Made by a program: the position numbers and the translations under genes. This document shows, one piece after another, positions 47,603 to 56,855 of a DNA stretch of 64,000 nucleotides (within the stretch, counting starts at the first letter, position 1; every line of letters begins with the position of its first letter). The stretch comes from RGIG5579 sp045602025 (GTDB lineage Bacteria > Bacillota > Clostridia > Oscillospirales > SIG627), in assembly GCA_045602025.1 (NCBI GenBank), contig JAZSAT010000011.1, positions 1-64,000 on the forward strand, given 5' to 3'. The notes under the pieces are model-generated. The model had not been told where the DNA came from, made no database searches, and worked only from the letters and a program-made list of their open reading frames with translations.

Positions 47603-48259
47603 ATGAAAAAACTTATCATTTTTGATTTGGACGGAACCTTATTTGATACCACCCGTTCTATGGTCGCCTGCGGAAATGAGGCTCTTGAGAAACTGGGTCT
47701 TCCTCTTCTTTCCGCAAAGGATTACGCCCGTTTTTCCGGTGCAGGTGTAGAGGGCTATGTCCATGCTATTTTAGAGGCGGCAGGGGACAAGGAGCATAAA
47801 AATGCCCAGATCTTCTGGCAGTATTACACAAGCAAAAACGAAGCGGATCAAATGGACCTGATCACGCCTTACAAGGGAATCACGGAGCTTCTTTCTTCTT
47901 TGAAGAAAAAGGGAATTACCCTTGCCGTGCTCTCTAACAAAAACGAGGAGGCCTGCGTCCCCATTGTTCACGCGGTATTCGGTAAAGAGGTATTTGATGT
48001 GATCTGGGGTGATAAAGAAGGCTTTTGCCCCAAGCCTGATCCTAAGAATGTTTTTGCGCTCATGGACCTTTTTTCCGTAAAAGGTGAAGAGTGTCTTTAT
48101 GTGGGGGATACCCAAGTGGATATGAAAACGGGCAAAAATGCAAAGATCGATACGGTGGCAGTTCTTTGGGGCTACCGGGAAAAGAAGGATCTGGAACCCT
48201 TCTCTCCCGAATATTTTGCAGAAAAGCCCCTGGATATTCTTTCTATTTTGGATGAATAA
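47603..48259 (+). CDS. HAD-family phosphatase (beta-phosphoglucomutase/Gph type)
   Basis: 218 aa. HAD motifs: I, KKLIIFDLDGTLFDTT; II, LAVLSNKNEEA; III/IV, ECLYVGDTQVDMKTGKNA. A helical cap domain follows motif I. It resembles the phosphatase at 20606 in plan. ATG 47603 has GGAG 5 bases upstream and begins at the conserved strand; a longer frame to 47552 runs into the tRNA terminator. Substrate unknown. Confidence 0.85.
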   Translation: MKKLIIFDLDGTLFDTTRSMVACGNEALEKLGLPLLSAKDYARFSGAGVEGYVHAILEAAGDKEHKNAQIFWQYYTSKNEADQMDLITPYKGITELLSSLKKKGITLAVLSNKNEEACVPIVHAVFGKEVFDVIWGDKEGFCPKPDPKNVFALMDLFSVKGEECLYVGDTQVDMKTGKNAKIDTVAVLWGYREKKDLEPFSPEYFAEKPLDILSILDE

Positions 48260-48266
48260 AGAAATG

Positions 48267-48300
48267 AAAAGCCAAGCAGCAATTTGCTGCTTGGCTTTTT
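48267..48300. terminator. Bidirectional terminator
   Basis: 16-bp stem AAAAGCCAAGCAGCAA / TTGCTGCTTGGCTTTT between converging genes. Confidence 0.85.
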
Positions 48301-48303
48301 ATA

Positions 48304-49320
48304 TCAATATTTTTGTGATTCTTTTAAATATCCGATATCCATTAAAATTTCATTGATCTCGTTGAAAGAATTTGTTGAAAGGGCATAAATGACAGTGTCG
48401 TTCTGATACATAACAAGGTAATGCATACCGTTTTTTGCAAAGGTAAACATTTTGCTGCCTCCCGGAAGCACGGTTTCGTGCTTTTTACGCTCAGAAGGCT
48501 CCATCTCCGGCGCAGTAAGATATACAATTTGGTTATATACCAGATCAACCGTTTCACCATCTGAATATCCGTAAAATTCAAACTTGTTTTCCCCCTTAAC
48601 TCCGGCAGCTACATGGAGAAGCTTGTCTTCATCCAACTCCCAGTAAGTGGTGGGGATATTTGCGGTTTCATAGCCTTTTTCTTCAAGAAGGGTGATCAGA
48701 TCTGCCCGTATTGAGATTGCTGTCTTTTGAGACGGCATATCCTGAGAATATCTTTGGGGCTGTGTGAGACCTGCGATTCCAAGCATAAAAAAGAGCAAAA
48801 TTCCAAAGAAAAAGATTCCCACAAGTGCGTAAACGATGATATTTTTTACCTGATTTTTTTCGCCTTCTTCTTTTTCTTGTACTTTGTTTGAAATTGGAAG
48901 GGGGTGCTTCTTTTTGTAATTTCTACCAAAAAGAAAAAGAAGCGTGTTGATCACTACAAGGATAAGATTTCCGAGAAAAGCGTATTTTACCTTGTCAATA
49001 TGAAGAGCGGCAAAGGCAGCGATATTAAGTGCCACAAGGCCGGGAAGTGTACATATTCCAAAGGCCCACAAAAGCCGGATGGATTTTTGCGGGTCGGAGC
49101 TTTGCTTTTTGAAGAATTTTATAAAAAAACGCTGTTTTTTCCTTAAGCGGTGTCTTCCGATGCTTGAAAAAGGACGCTCGGAAGAGGTTTTTTCCAAAAA
49201 TTCCCTGAAGGTCATTCCCGTTAAATTCAGTGCTTCTTGAAAAAGCCAAAAAGCACAGTAAAGATTTACCGGGAGGAGGATAATGGAAAGAATCATATTG
49301 AATATTTGATATGTTACCAT
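48304..49320 (-). CDS. Hypothetical multi-pass membrane protein with a C-terminal soluble domain
   Basis: 338 aa. Four hydrophobic segments are visible: about residues 5-28, 85-107 and 112-132, and 160-188 (IIVYALVGIFFFGILLFFMLG). A C-terminal domain of about 140 residues follows, ending LSTNSFNEINEILMDIGYL and probably outside the membrane. The region after helix 1 is very basic. I do not recognise a family. Monocistronic. Confidence 0.6.
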   Translation of the reverse strand: MVTYQIFNMILSIILLPVNLYCAFWLFQEALNLTGMTFREFLEKTSSERPFSSIGRHRLRKKQRFFIKFFKKQSSDPQKSIRLLWAFGICTLPGLVALNIAAFAALHIDKVKYAFLGNLILVVINTLLFLFGRNYKKKHPLPISNKVQEKEEGEKNQVKNIIVYALVGIFFFGILLFFMLGIAGLTQPQRYSQDMPSQKTAISIRADLITLLEEKGYETANIPTTYWELDEDKLLHVAAGVKGENKFEFYGYSDGETVDLVYNQIVYLTAPEMEPSERKKHETVLPGGSKMFTFAKNGMHYLVMYQNDTVIYALSTNSFNEINEILMDIGYLKESQKY

Positions 49321-49393
49321 TTTACAAGGGATGCCTTTCGTAATCGGTCTTGCAGGCTATATATTATCATATATGATCAAGGTTTGCAAGAAG

Positions 49394-49420
49394 ATGCCCA
49401 ACAGCTGTGCTGTTGGGCAT
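49394..49420. repeat. Perfect hairpin without T-tract
   Basis: 12-bp stem ATGCCCAACAGC / GCTGTTGGGCAT, 3-base loop, between the membrane-protein promoter region and the end of the HAD gene. The stem is strong but no adjoining T-run is present, so terminator function on the minus strand is uncertain. Confidence 0.5.
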
Positions 49421-49440
49421 AGAATACTTATTTGGCTTTT

Positions 49441-50229
49441 TTATTTTCCTTCCGCCAAGCGAACGATATCACCTACACCGTCAAGAACCACAGAGGGGCG
49501 GTAACCGAAGGTTTTTAAGGTTTCCTTGGAGGAAACTCCCGACAGGACCAGAACGGTGGACATGCCGCTTTCAAGGCCGGATATGACATCTGTATCCATA
49601 CGGTCGCCTACCATAACCGCCTCACCCGAATGGCAGTTTAAAAGCTTCAGGCCGGTTCGCATCATTAAAGGATTTGGCTTTCCGCAGAAATATGCCTTCT
49701 TTCCCGTAGCGATCTCAATGGGGGAAACCAAAGCACCGCAAGCGGGGGCAATGCCGTTTTCAATGGGACCGGAAACATCGGAATTGGTGCCGATGAGCTT
49801 TGCGCCGCCCAAAACGAGATTGGTGGCCTTGGTAATGGTTTCCAAAGAGTAGGTCTTGCCTTCTCCCACTACCACATAATCGGGATTGATATCGTTCATG
49901 GTAATGCCTGCATCGTAAAGGGCACCCCACAGACCTGCCTCGCCGATGGCGTAAACGCTGCAGCCCGGTGCTTGCTCCTTAAGAAAGGACGCGGTGGCAA
50001 GGGCACTGGTGTAAAAATGATCTTCAGAGACCTCAAGACCCATGCGAAAAAGCTTCTGCTGAAGTTCTTTTGTGGTGTATCCGCTGTTATTGGTCAAAAA
50101 AAGATATTCTTTTTTCTCACGATTCAGCCAGTCGATAAATACTTTTACACCGGGCAGAATCTTGTTACCGTGATAAATGACACCGTCCATATCACAGATA
50201 AAGCCCTTTTTCTCATTGAAATTCAGCAT
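49441..50229 (-). CDS. HAD-IIA family phosphatase (NagD / p-nitrophenylphosphatase type)
   Basis: 262 aa. Motif I is GFICDMDGVIYHGN, followed by the C2-type cap and LTNNSGYTTKELQQKL (motif II). Near the C-terminus are GKPNPLMMRTGL (motif III Lys) and VMVGDRMDTDVISGLESGM (motif IV). The order is typical of NagD-like enzymes that dephosphorylate sugar and nucleotide monophosphates. Monocistronic. Confidence 0.9.
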   Translation of the reverse strand: MLNFNEKKGFICDMDGVIYHGNKILPGVKVFIDWLNREKKEYLFLTNNSGYTTKELQQKLFRMGLEVSEDHFYTSALATASFLKEQAPGCSVYAIGEAGLWGALYDAGITMNDINPDYVVVGEGKTYSLETITKATNLVLGGAKLIGTNSDVSGPIENGIAPACGALVSPIEIATGKKAYFCGKPNPLMMRTGLKLLNCHSGEAVMVGDRMDTDVISGLESGMSTVLVLSGVSSKETLKTFGYRPSVVLDGVGDIVRLAEGK

Positions 50230-50297
50230 TTTTTCACCTCTTCTTAGAATTTACATTTTTATTATATCGCATTTTTTATAAAAAGAAAAGTCTTTTT

Positions 50298-50328
50298 AAA
50301 AAAAGGGAGCAATTTGCTCCCTTTTTTT
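50298..50328 (-). terminator. Terminator of the acyl-CoA ligase gene
   Basis: 15-bp stem AAAAAAAGGGAGCAA / TTGCTCCCTTTTTTT directly after the stop codon. Confidence 0.85.
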
Positions 50329-52051
50329 ATTCCGCTTCTTTTTTTATTTCTTCGTGACGCTTTACCTTTGCGGTGCTTGTCTTGATGAGAGGCTGAGTCT
50401 GGAAGGTCAAATGCTTGATGTGCTTGTACCCGGGAAGGGTCTCGTTGATCTTAACGATCTCAGATTTCATAAAGGCTGCGAAATCCTCCTCGGTACCCTC
50501 GGGCAATTTTTCACGGAAGAATTCTTTTGAGTAAACGATCTTGGCAGAAACCAAAAGATCGTCCTCCTTTTTCTTGCCGTATACCATTACCTCGCTGACG
50601 AAGGGGAGCTTTGAGATCAAAGCTTCCAATTCCTCGGGATATACATTTTTACCGCTCTTTAGTACCAGAACATTCTTTTTTCTTCCTGTGATAAAGATAA
50701 AACCGTCTTCGTCGATCCTGCCAAGGTCACCGGTAAAGAATTTGCCGTCCTTTAATACGGCCGCTGTTTCTTCGGGCATTTCATAGTAGCCCAGCATCAC
50801 ATTGCCGCCCTTTGCCGCGATCTCGCCAATACCCTCTTCATTCGGATTTTCGATGGTGATCTCAACGGAGGGGAAGGCTTTTCCAACAGAGCCGTATCTC
50901 ATATCCTTGGGGTTTTCTGCGGTGAGAACGGGGCTTGTTTCCGTCAGGCCGTAGCCTTGTACGGTGAGAATGCCGAAATCATTGAAGCCTTTTGCAACAT
51001 TTTTGTCAATGGCGGAAGCACCGCTGATGATAAAGCGGATCTCTCCTCCAAGCTCATCCAGAATGCTTTTGAATAGCTTTCTTCTGGCATCAATTCCCAC
51101 CTTCATAAGACCTTCGCTGATCTTCAGAGCGTTTTTTACGGTTTTTGTCATGCCTTTTTTCTCAATACCGCGCCAGATATTGCGGTACATTACTTCCAAA
51201 AGAAGGGGAACGCAAACAAAGGTGGTGATCTTGTATTCCTTCAGATTTTTTTGCACATGGCGAAGGCCGTCGCAGAACATATTGGTCGTACCGGATGCGA
51301 GAAAATAGGTGAGGCCTACACTTCCGAAGGTGTGATGCAGGGGAAGGAATACGAGATTTCGATCTCCCGGATAGATATTTTCTACCGACAAAAGATCGTA
51401 GAGGTTGGTTGCGATGTTGCGGTTGGACAGCATCACTGCTTTTGCGGCGGAGGTGGTGCCTGAGGTGAAGATAATGGATGCAATGGCATCGGGATCGGGA
51501 GAATAGGAGTCGAAGGAGTCAAAGGCATCCTTTCTTTGCAGATAAAGATCTCCCATCTCTTCAATTTCGGCAATGCTGGGAAGATCGGAAAAAAGCTTTT
51601 TGGTGCTGATAAAATGCTCAATGCCGAATTTCTTTTCTTTTGCAAGGCTGTACATCAGATCCTTGTGTTTATCGTCGAAAACCACGGCATCTGCGCGGCT
51701 TCTTTCGAGAGAGAGAAGGATCTCCGATTCGGTAAGCTCTTTATCCAAGGGAACGATCACACCTACCCCGCAAAGAACGGAAAGATAGGTGAGGATCCAT
51801 TCGTAGGAATTGAATCCGATCAGAGCCACTCTTTTGCCGGAAAGTCCAAGGGAGGCAAGACCCGAGCCGAAACGGCGCATCTCCTGCCAAAAGCTGTGAT
51901 AGGTAATGCTGCGGTAATGAGCCTTCTCTGCGTTTTCTTCCGTTTTCAGAACAAAGGCGTCAAGATCACTGTAGAGGTGAACCGCATCCATGATATAATC
52001 ACGAATCAATTCGTGCTTTTGTGCTTCTTTCAAGATCGTTAGATGGTTCAT
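50327..52051 (-). CDS. AMP-dependent synthetase / long-chain acyl-CoA ligase
   Basis: 574 aa ANL-superfamily enzyme that adenylates a carboxylate. The P-loop-like motif is SIIFTSGTTSAAKAVMLSNRN. Core A5, GYGLTETSPVL; core A8, TGDLGRIDEDGFIFITGRKK; C-terminal Lys near KTSTAKVKRHEEI. The FadD-like N-terminal domain lacks a signal peptide. It may activate fatty acids for the acyltransferase transcribed divergently from it. Promoter on the minus strand at 52080-52108. Confidence 0.9.
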   Translation of the reverse strand: MNHLTILKEAQKHELIRDYIMDAVHLYSDLDAFVLKTEENAEKAHYRSITYHSFWQEMRRFGSGLASLGLSGKRVALIGFNSYEWILTYLSVLCGVGVIVPLDKELTESEILLSLERSRADAVVFDDKHKDLMYSLAKEKKFGIEHFISTKKLFSDLPSIAEIEEMGDLYLQRKDAFDSFDSYSPDPDAIASIIFTSGTTSAAKAVMLSNRNIATNLYDLLSVENIYPGDRNLVFLPLHHTFGSVGLTYFLASGTTNMFCDGLRHVQKNLKEYKITTFVCVPLLLEVMYRNIWRGIEKKGMTKTVKNALKISEGLMKVGIDARRKLFKSILDELGGEIRFIISGASAIDKNVAKGFNDFGILTVQGYGLTETSPVLTAENPKDMRYGSVGKAFPSVEITIENPNEEGIGEIAAKGGNVMLGYYEMPEETAAVLKDGKFFTGDLGRIDEDGFIFITGRKKNVLVLKSGKNVYPEELEALISKLPFVSEVMVYGKKKEDDLLVSAKIVYSKEFFREKLPEGTEEDFAAFMKSEIVKINETLPGYKHIKHLTFQTQPLIKTSTAKVKRHEEIKKEAE

Positions 52052-52079
52052 AAAAATCTCCTATCTGGTATTTAAAACC

Positions 52080-52108
52080 ATGTTATCAAATGTTCTTGAC
52101 TTTGTCAA
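52080..52108 (-). promoter_or_regulatory. Promoter of the acyl-CoA ligase gene
   Basis: Minus-strand TTGACA (52108-52103), 17 bases, TAACAT (52085-52080). Confidence 0.7.
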
Positions 52109-52153
52109 TGCGTTTTTGAAAAATATTCCATAATGAAATTTGTCTTAAAAGCC

Positions 52154-52182
52154 TTGTGCTTCCTTTTGGTATGTGATAAAAT
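52154..52182 (+). promoter_or_regulatory. Promoter of the acyltransferase-DUF6320 operon
   Basis: TTGTGC, 17 bases, TAAAAT, 30 bases before ATG 52213; divergent from the ligase promoter. Confidence 0.7.
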
Positions 52183-52212
52183 GGGAAAAAAATATGAAAA
52201 GGAGGAAAGAAA

Positions 52213-53493
52213 ATGGGAAACAGAAAAACAGATCGAAAATGGCTTCGGCTGGATAACGCGGCGAAGATATTTCCTGCGTCCATGCGTTCCACCTGGAGCA
52301 ATGTTTTCCGTCTTTCCATAACCTTTTACGATAAAGTAGAAGTTTCTGCCTTGAAAAGGGCTGTGAAAAAAATTACCCCCCGCTTTCCTTCGGTTTGTGT
52401 CCGCTTGGGAAGAGGTCTTTTTTGGTATTATCTGGAGGAAAGCAAGGATCCTTCCGTTTTGGCGGAGGGCTGTCAGCCTCTTCTTCCCATGAGAAAAAAA
52501 GAAATGGCAAGATCTGCCCTTCGGATCCTGTATTTTGAGAACCGTATCGCTGTGGAGTTTTTTCACGCTCTGACGGACGGCACCGGTGCTCTTGTATTTA
52601 TTAAAAATCTTGCCGCTGCCTATCTTGAGGAACGCTATGGAGAAGAGATCCCCAAAACCGATGGGATCCTGTCTTTTTCCGAAAGTCCGAAAAAGGAAGA
52701 AATGGAGGACGCTTTTTTACGCTACGCAGGAGAGAATTTGGCAAAAAGAGAAACGGAGTCTGCCTTCTCCTTGAAGGGGATTCCGGAGCCTGACGGCTTT
52801 TTGCATGTGACCACGGCGACCGTTCCCCTGTCCGATGCGCTGCGCCTTTCCAAGGAAAAAGGGGTAAGCCTTACGACCCTTTTGTCTGCGGCTCTTTGCT
52901 TAAATTTAGCGAAGATCCAAAAGAAAAAGGTAGCAAAAAATAAAGAAAAAGCAGTGCGTATTCAGATTCCTGTCAATTTGAGAAAGCATTTTCCTTCCGA
53001 AACCCTACGGAATTTTGTTGCTGTTTACAATGTGGGAATGGAGAAGGGAGAGACCGATGCGGATTTTGACGAGATCCTTTCCCGCATTCATCATCAGATG
53101 GCACTGTTCAATACCCCCCGCAATCTCCGCGCTGTTTTCTCTACCAATGTAAACAGTGAAAAAGGACTTGGCATTCGCCTTGTTCCCCTCTTTTTAAAGA
53201 ATATTGTGATGCGCGCGGTCTTTGATCGGGTGGGGGAGAGCCTTGCCTGTCTCTGCCTTTCCAACCTCGGTCCCGTAAAGCTTCCCGAGAAGATGGCGGA
53301 AAAGATCTCCCGTTTTGATTTTATTATCGGTCCTCAGGCAAAAGCACCCTATAACTGTGGTGTGGTAAGCTTTGGGAACGAACTTCGTATCAGCCTTGTA
53401 AGAAACACGGTAGAGCCTGAGCTTGAGAGGGAATTTTTCCCCTTCCTTTCTTCCTTGGGACTTCCTGTTACTCTGGAAAGCAACGAGAGGTAA
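52213..53493 (+). CDS. Alcohol O-acetyltransferase / condensation-domain-like acyltransferase
   Basis: 426 aa, chloramphenicol-acetyltransferase-like fold. The active-site motif is FHALTDGTGALVFI at about residue 118, a variant of HHxxxDG with FH in place of HH. The second-half features IPVNLRKHFPSETLRNFVAV and LSNLGPVKLPEKM match wax-ester-synthase and alcohol-acetyltransferase relatives. It probably transfers an acyl group from CoA to an alcohol or glycolipid. Start after AGGAGG. It is followed at 2 bases by a DUF6320 gene and faces an acyl-CoA ligase. Confidence 0.75.
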   Translation: MGNRKTDRKWLRLDNAAKIFPASMRSTWSNVFRLSITFYDKVEVSALKRAVKKITPRFPSVCVRLGRGLFWYYLEESKDPSVLAEGCQPLLPMRKKEMARSALRILYFENRIAVEFFHALTDGTGALVFIKNLAAAYLEERYGEEIPKTDGILSFSESPKKEEMEDAFLRYAGENLAKRETESAFSLKGIPEPDGFLHVTTATVPLSDALRLSKEKGVSLTTLLSAALCLNLAKIQKKKVAKNKEKAVRIQIPVNLRKHFPSETLRNFVAVYNVGMEKGETDADFDEILSRIHHQMALFNTPRNLRAVFSTNVNSEKGLGIRLVPLFLKNIVMRAVFDRVGESLACLCLSNLGPVKLPEKMAEKISRFDFIIGPQAKAPYNCGVVSFGNELRISLVRNTVEPELEREFFPFLSSLGLPVTLESNER

Positions 53494-53495
53494 CT

Positions 53496-54182
53496 ATGTA
53501 TTGTATGAAATGCGGTGTCCGCCTTCAGGATACCGAGAAAAAATGCCCCCTGTGCGGATTTTCCCTGCCGGAGATCTCCCCTATCCAAAAGGGAACCTAT
53601 CCTTCGGTAAAAAGACCCCGCGATCGGGAGGATTTCAGAGGGCTTCTTCTATTTGTTACGCTGATTCTTTTCGGCGCAGGTGGCGCGGTATTTGCGGCGG
53701 ATATGATCCTTGGCGGCGGTGTGACCTTCTCCGGCTTGGTGCTGTTTTCTCTTCTTTTGTTTTACGCCGCTTTTCTTCTGCCCCGTTGGTTTCGCCGTCC
53801 CAATCCTGTGGTTTTTTTACCCATCTTTTGTCTTTGTCTCGGCGTGTTTTTATTCTATCTTGATTTCTTTTACGGAAATGGGTGGTTTTTCCCCTTTGCA
53901 CTTCCTTTGTTGGGAGGTGTTCTGATACTTTTGGAAACGGTGATCACCCTTGCCCGCTATGTTCATAAAGGATATTTTTACATTTACGGTGGTTTCTTTT
54001 TGGGTCTGGGGGTGCTTTCCCTTGTAGGGGAGATCTTGTATCGTGCTTATGCTCATCTTCCCGTGATGCTGACCTGGTCTCTGATCCCGCTGATCTTCTT
54101 TTCCCTGGTGGGACTCGGACTGATCGTAATTGCCATTGTAAGACCCTTCCGTGCTTTCATAGAACGCAGATTTTTCGTTTGA
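53496..54182 (+). CDS. DUF6320-type zinc-ribbon membrane protein
   Basis: 228 aa. An N-terminal zinc ribbon MYCMKCGVRL ... CPLCGF (two CxxC pairs, about residues 3-26) is followed by six membrane helices arranged as three hairpins. The combination matches what I recall as DUF6320. It starts 2 bases after the acyltransferase stop. In my experience this pair recurs in Clostridia, pointing to a joint function in acyl-lipid modification at the membrane, but that is inference. Confidence 0.7.
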   Translation: MYCMKCGVRLQDTEKKCPLCGFSLPEISPIQKGTYPSVKRPRDREDFRGLLLFVTLILFGAGGAVFAADMILGGGVTFSGLVLFSLLLFYAAFLLPRWFRRPNPVVFLPIFCLCLGVFLFYLDFFYGNGWFFPFALPLLGGVLILLETVITLARYVHKGYFYIYGGFFLGLGVLSLVGEILYRAYAHLPVMLTWSLIPLIFFSLVGLGLIVIAIVRPFRAFIERRFFV

Positions 54183-54258
54183 CCTTAAGAGAATATTAAG
54201 ATTTTAACTCATTTTTTCTTAAACCTTTTTTTGATAAGATGTCTTCGGAGGTGAAAAA

Positions 54259-54972
54259 ATGCATAATATTTTAATTTGCGACGATGAAAAAGATATCGTT
54301 TCTGCCTTGAAGATCTATCTTTCGGCAGAAGGGTATCAGACCTTTGAAGCCTATAACGGAAAAGAGGCTCTTTCTGTTCTGGAGAAAAATGATATTCACC
54401 TGGTGCTTCTCGACATTATGATGCCCGAGATGGATGGAATGAGTGCCTTATCTCTTCTGAGGGAAAAATTCAATCTTCCCGTGATCCTGATCAGTGCAAA
54501 ATCAGAGGATACCGATAAGGTCTTAGGCCTGAATGTAGGGGCAGACGACTATATTACAAAGCCCTTTAATCCCGTGGAGGTCCTTGCCAGGATCCGTTCT
54601 CAGCTCCGCAGATATACAAAGCTGGGTTCCATGGAAGAAAAAGCAGAGGAGAAAAAAGAGGATGCCCTCACAGTGGGAGACATTACGCTTTTCGACGACA
54701 GGAAAGAGGTCTTTTTGCTTGGGGAAGCGGTTCTTTTAACTCCTACGGAATTTGAGATCTTAAAGCTTTTGATGCAAAACCCGGGCAAGGTTCTTTCTCC
54801 GAAAAAGATCTATGAAGCGGTGTGGAATCAGTCCCCCTTCGGTGCGGAAAATACCGTAGCCGTTCACATCCGTCACCTGCGGGAAAAGATCGAGATCGAT
54901 CCCGCTTCTCCCCGATACCTGAAGGTGGTTTGGGGACAGGGATATAAATTGGAAAAGGGGGACATGAAATGA
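54259..54972 (+). CDS. OmpR-family response regulator
   Basis: 237 aa. Receiver with acidic pocket D8-D9-E10, phospho-acceptor D52 (LLDIMMPEMDG) and Lys in ITKPFN, followed by a winged-helix domain from about residue 135 (NTVAVHIRHLREKIEI). It overlaps the kinase by 4 bases. It likely controls the downstream amidase-TVP38-ABC genes. Confidence 0.94.
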   Translation: MHNILICDDEKDIVSALKIYLSAEGYQTFEAYNGKEALSVLEKNDIHLVLLDIMMPEMDGMSALSLLREKFNLPVILISAKSEDTDKVLGLNVGADDYITKPFNPVEVLARIRSQLRRYTKLGSMEEKAEEKKEDALTVGDITLFDDRKEVFLLGEAVLLTPTEFEILKLLMQNPGKVLSPKKIYEAVWNQSPFGAENTVAVHIRHLREKIEIDPASPRYLKVVWGQGYKLEKGDMK

Positions 54973-56846
54973 AAAAATGTGTTTTCAGCCTTCCCATCAA
55001 ATTTCTTGCCATCCTTCTTGCGATTCTTTGTATTTTTTCGGCCATCGTGTCGGGCTTTGGTGTGTTCTGTCTTTTGATGCAGGACGGCTATTACTATTCT
55101 TATAACAAAATGCAGCAGAGGATCCTTGAAGTTCAGTACGGACATCTCTGCCATTCCATTGCTTACATCTACCACGAAAATTTTCACGATAGCAACGAGG
55201 CTATTGAGGCAAATCTTTTTCATTTAAAGGATGCGGCGGTGGACTTCAACTGCACGGTATCGTCTTTAAGAGACGTGCTTTACTCGGACGTAAACGAGTC
55301 TTCTTCCCAGGAGTACGTTGCTGCCTTTTCCGAGCGGATCTATATTGAGTCCGATTCGATTTATGAGCAGGAATCGGTTTACGATATCACGGTCTATTTA
55401 AAGGAGCCTGCGCCGGGAAGCGGTCTTGATACAAAGCTTGAGATCCTCGAGATCTTTTATTCTATGCGCTATTCCCTTATCTGGATCTTTTCTTCCTGCA
55501 CCCTGGGTGCGATCCTTCTTTTGATCTACCTTTCCTTTGCCGCAGGCAGATGGGGAGAAAACCCTCCGAAATTGAGGCTTTTTGATAAGATCCCCTTGGA
55601 ATTTTACATTCTCGGCGGTGTGCTTGCCTTTTTCCTTGAGATAGGCTTTATTGATATTGCTCCCTCGCAGATCTGGTTCTGCCTTATAGCGGCCGTGCTG
55701 TTTATTCTTGCGGATGCGGCACTGGTGGTCCTCTTCTTTATGACCCTTGCCGCAAGAATCAAAACCAAATGCTTTTTTGAAACCACTCTTGTGGGAAAGA
55801 TCTGGTTTCTTGCGAAAAAATACGCCCATCTTTTCCGCCGTTTTTGGGAAGATATGCGGCTGGTGCCCAAGCTTGTTTTGATTTTAGGTGCAACAGCCCT
55901 TTTTGATCTTATCCTTGCAGACGTGATTTTCTATATTCAGTTTTATGTGGTGCTTCTGATCGAAGGGCTTTGTCTCGCGGGCTTTCTTATCTGGTACGGC
56001 GCCTCCTTGCAGCATCTGAAACAGGACCAGGAGATCCTTGCAGACGGAAAGCTTGACCACCGCTGTGATACCCAAAGGCTTCCCTACGGCCTTCGATCCT
56101 TGGGGGATGCCATGAATCGCTCCGCAGAAGGAATGGAAAAGGCGGTGGAGGAAAAGATCAAGAGTGAACGGTTTAAAACGGAACTGATTACAAACGTTTC
56201 TCACGATATCAAAACGCCCTTGACCTCTATTATCAACTACGTGGATCTGATAAAAAAGGAAGAGATTGAAAACGAAAAGATCAAAGAATACGTGGAGGTT
56301 CTGGAAAGACACTCCGCCAGGCTGAAGAAGCTTACGGAGGATCTTGTGGAGTCCTCCAAGGCAGCAAGCGGAATCCTTCCTATGGAAATTATTCGGTGCG
56401 ACGTAGGCGTTCTTTTGGAGCAGGCCCTTGGGGAATACCAAAGTGCTTTTGAAGAAAAGGGTCTCATCCCTTGCTTTTCTCTGCCCGAGGAGAGCGTGTA
56501 TATTCTTGCCGACGGCAAACGCCTTTGGCGTGTGATGGATAATCTCCTGCGAAATATTGAAAAATATGCCCTTTCCGGCACCAGAGTCTACGTGAATTTA
56601 GAGGAAAAAGACGGAAAGGTTCAGATCATTTTCCGAAATATTTCTGCCCAGCCCATCCCTGTTTCGGGGGAATATTTGTCGGAAAGGTTTGTAAGAGGAG
56701 ATCTTTCCAGAAATACGGAAGGATCGGGGCTCGGTCTCGCCATTGCCAAAAGCCTTGTGGAATTACAAAAGGGAAGTCTTACTGTTACGGTAGACGGTGA
56801 CCTTTTTAAAGCAGTCATTGAATTTTACAGCGATCAGGAGCGATAA
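54969..56846 (+). CDS. Sensor histidine kinase with multi-pass membrane sensor
   Basis: 625 aa. One N-terminal membrane helix and an extracytoplasmic segment of about 120 residues are followed by a block of several further helices (about 165-355). Then come the H-box VSHDIKTPLTSIINYVDL and ATPase boxes MDNLLRNIEKYA and GSGLGLAIAKSL. The plan resembles kinases of peptide-antibiotic or lantibiotic sensing systems with large membrane parts. Coupled to the response regulator. Confidence 0.9.
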   Translation: MKKCVFSLPIKFLAILLAILCIFSAIVSGFGVFCLLMQDGYYYSYNKMQQRILEVQYGHLCHSIAYIYHENFHDSNEAIEANLFHLKDAAVDFNCTVSSLRDVLYSDVNESSSQEYVAAFSERIYIESDSIYEQESVYDITVYLKEPAPGSGLDTKLEILEIFYSMRYSLIWIFSSCTLGAILLLIYLSFAAGRWGENPPKLRLFDKIPLEFYILGGVLAFFLEIGFIDIAPSQIWFCLIAAVLFILADAALVVLFFMTLAARIKTKCFFETTLVGKIWFLAKKYAHLFRRFWEDMRLVPKLVLILGATALFDLILADVIFYIQFYVVLLIEGLCLAGFLIWYGASLQHLKQDQEILADGKLDHRCDTQRLPYGLRSLGDAMNRSAEGMEKAVEEKIKSERFKTELITNVSHDIKTPLTSIINYVDLIKKEEIENEKIKEYVEVLERHSARLKKLTEDLVESSKAASGILPMEIIRCDVGVLLEQALGEYQSAFEEKGLIPCFSLPEESVYILADGKRLWRVMDNLLRNIEKYALSGTRVYVNLEEKDGKVQIIFRNISAQPIPVSGEYLSERFVRGDLSRNTEGSGLGLAIAKSLVELQKGSLTVTVDGDLFKAVIEFYSDQER

Positions 56847-56855
56847 AAGATAAAA

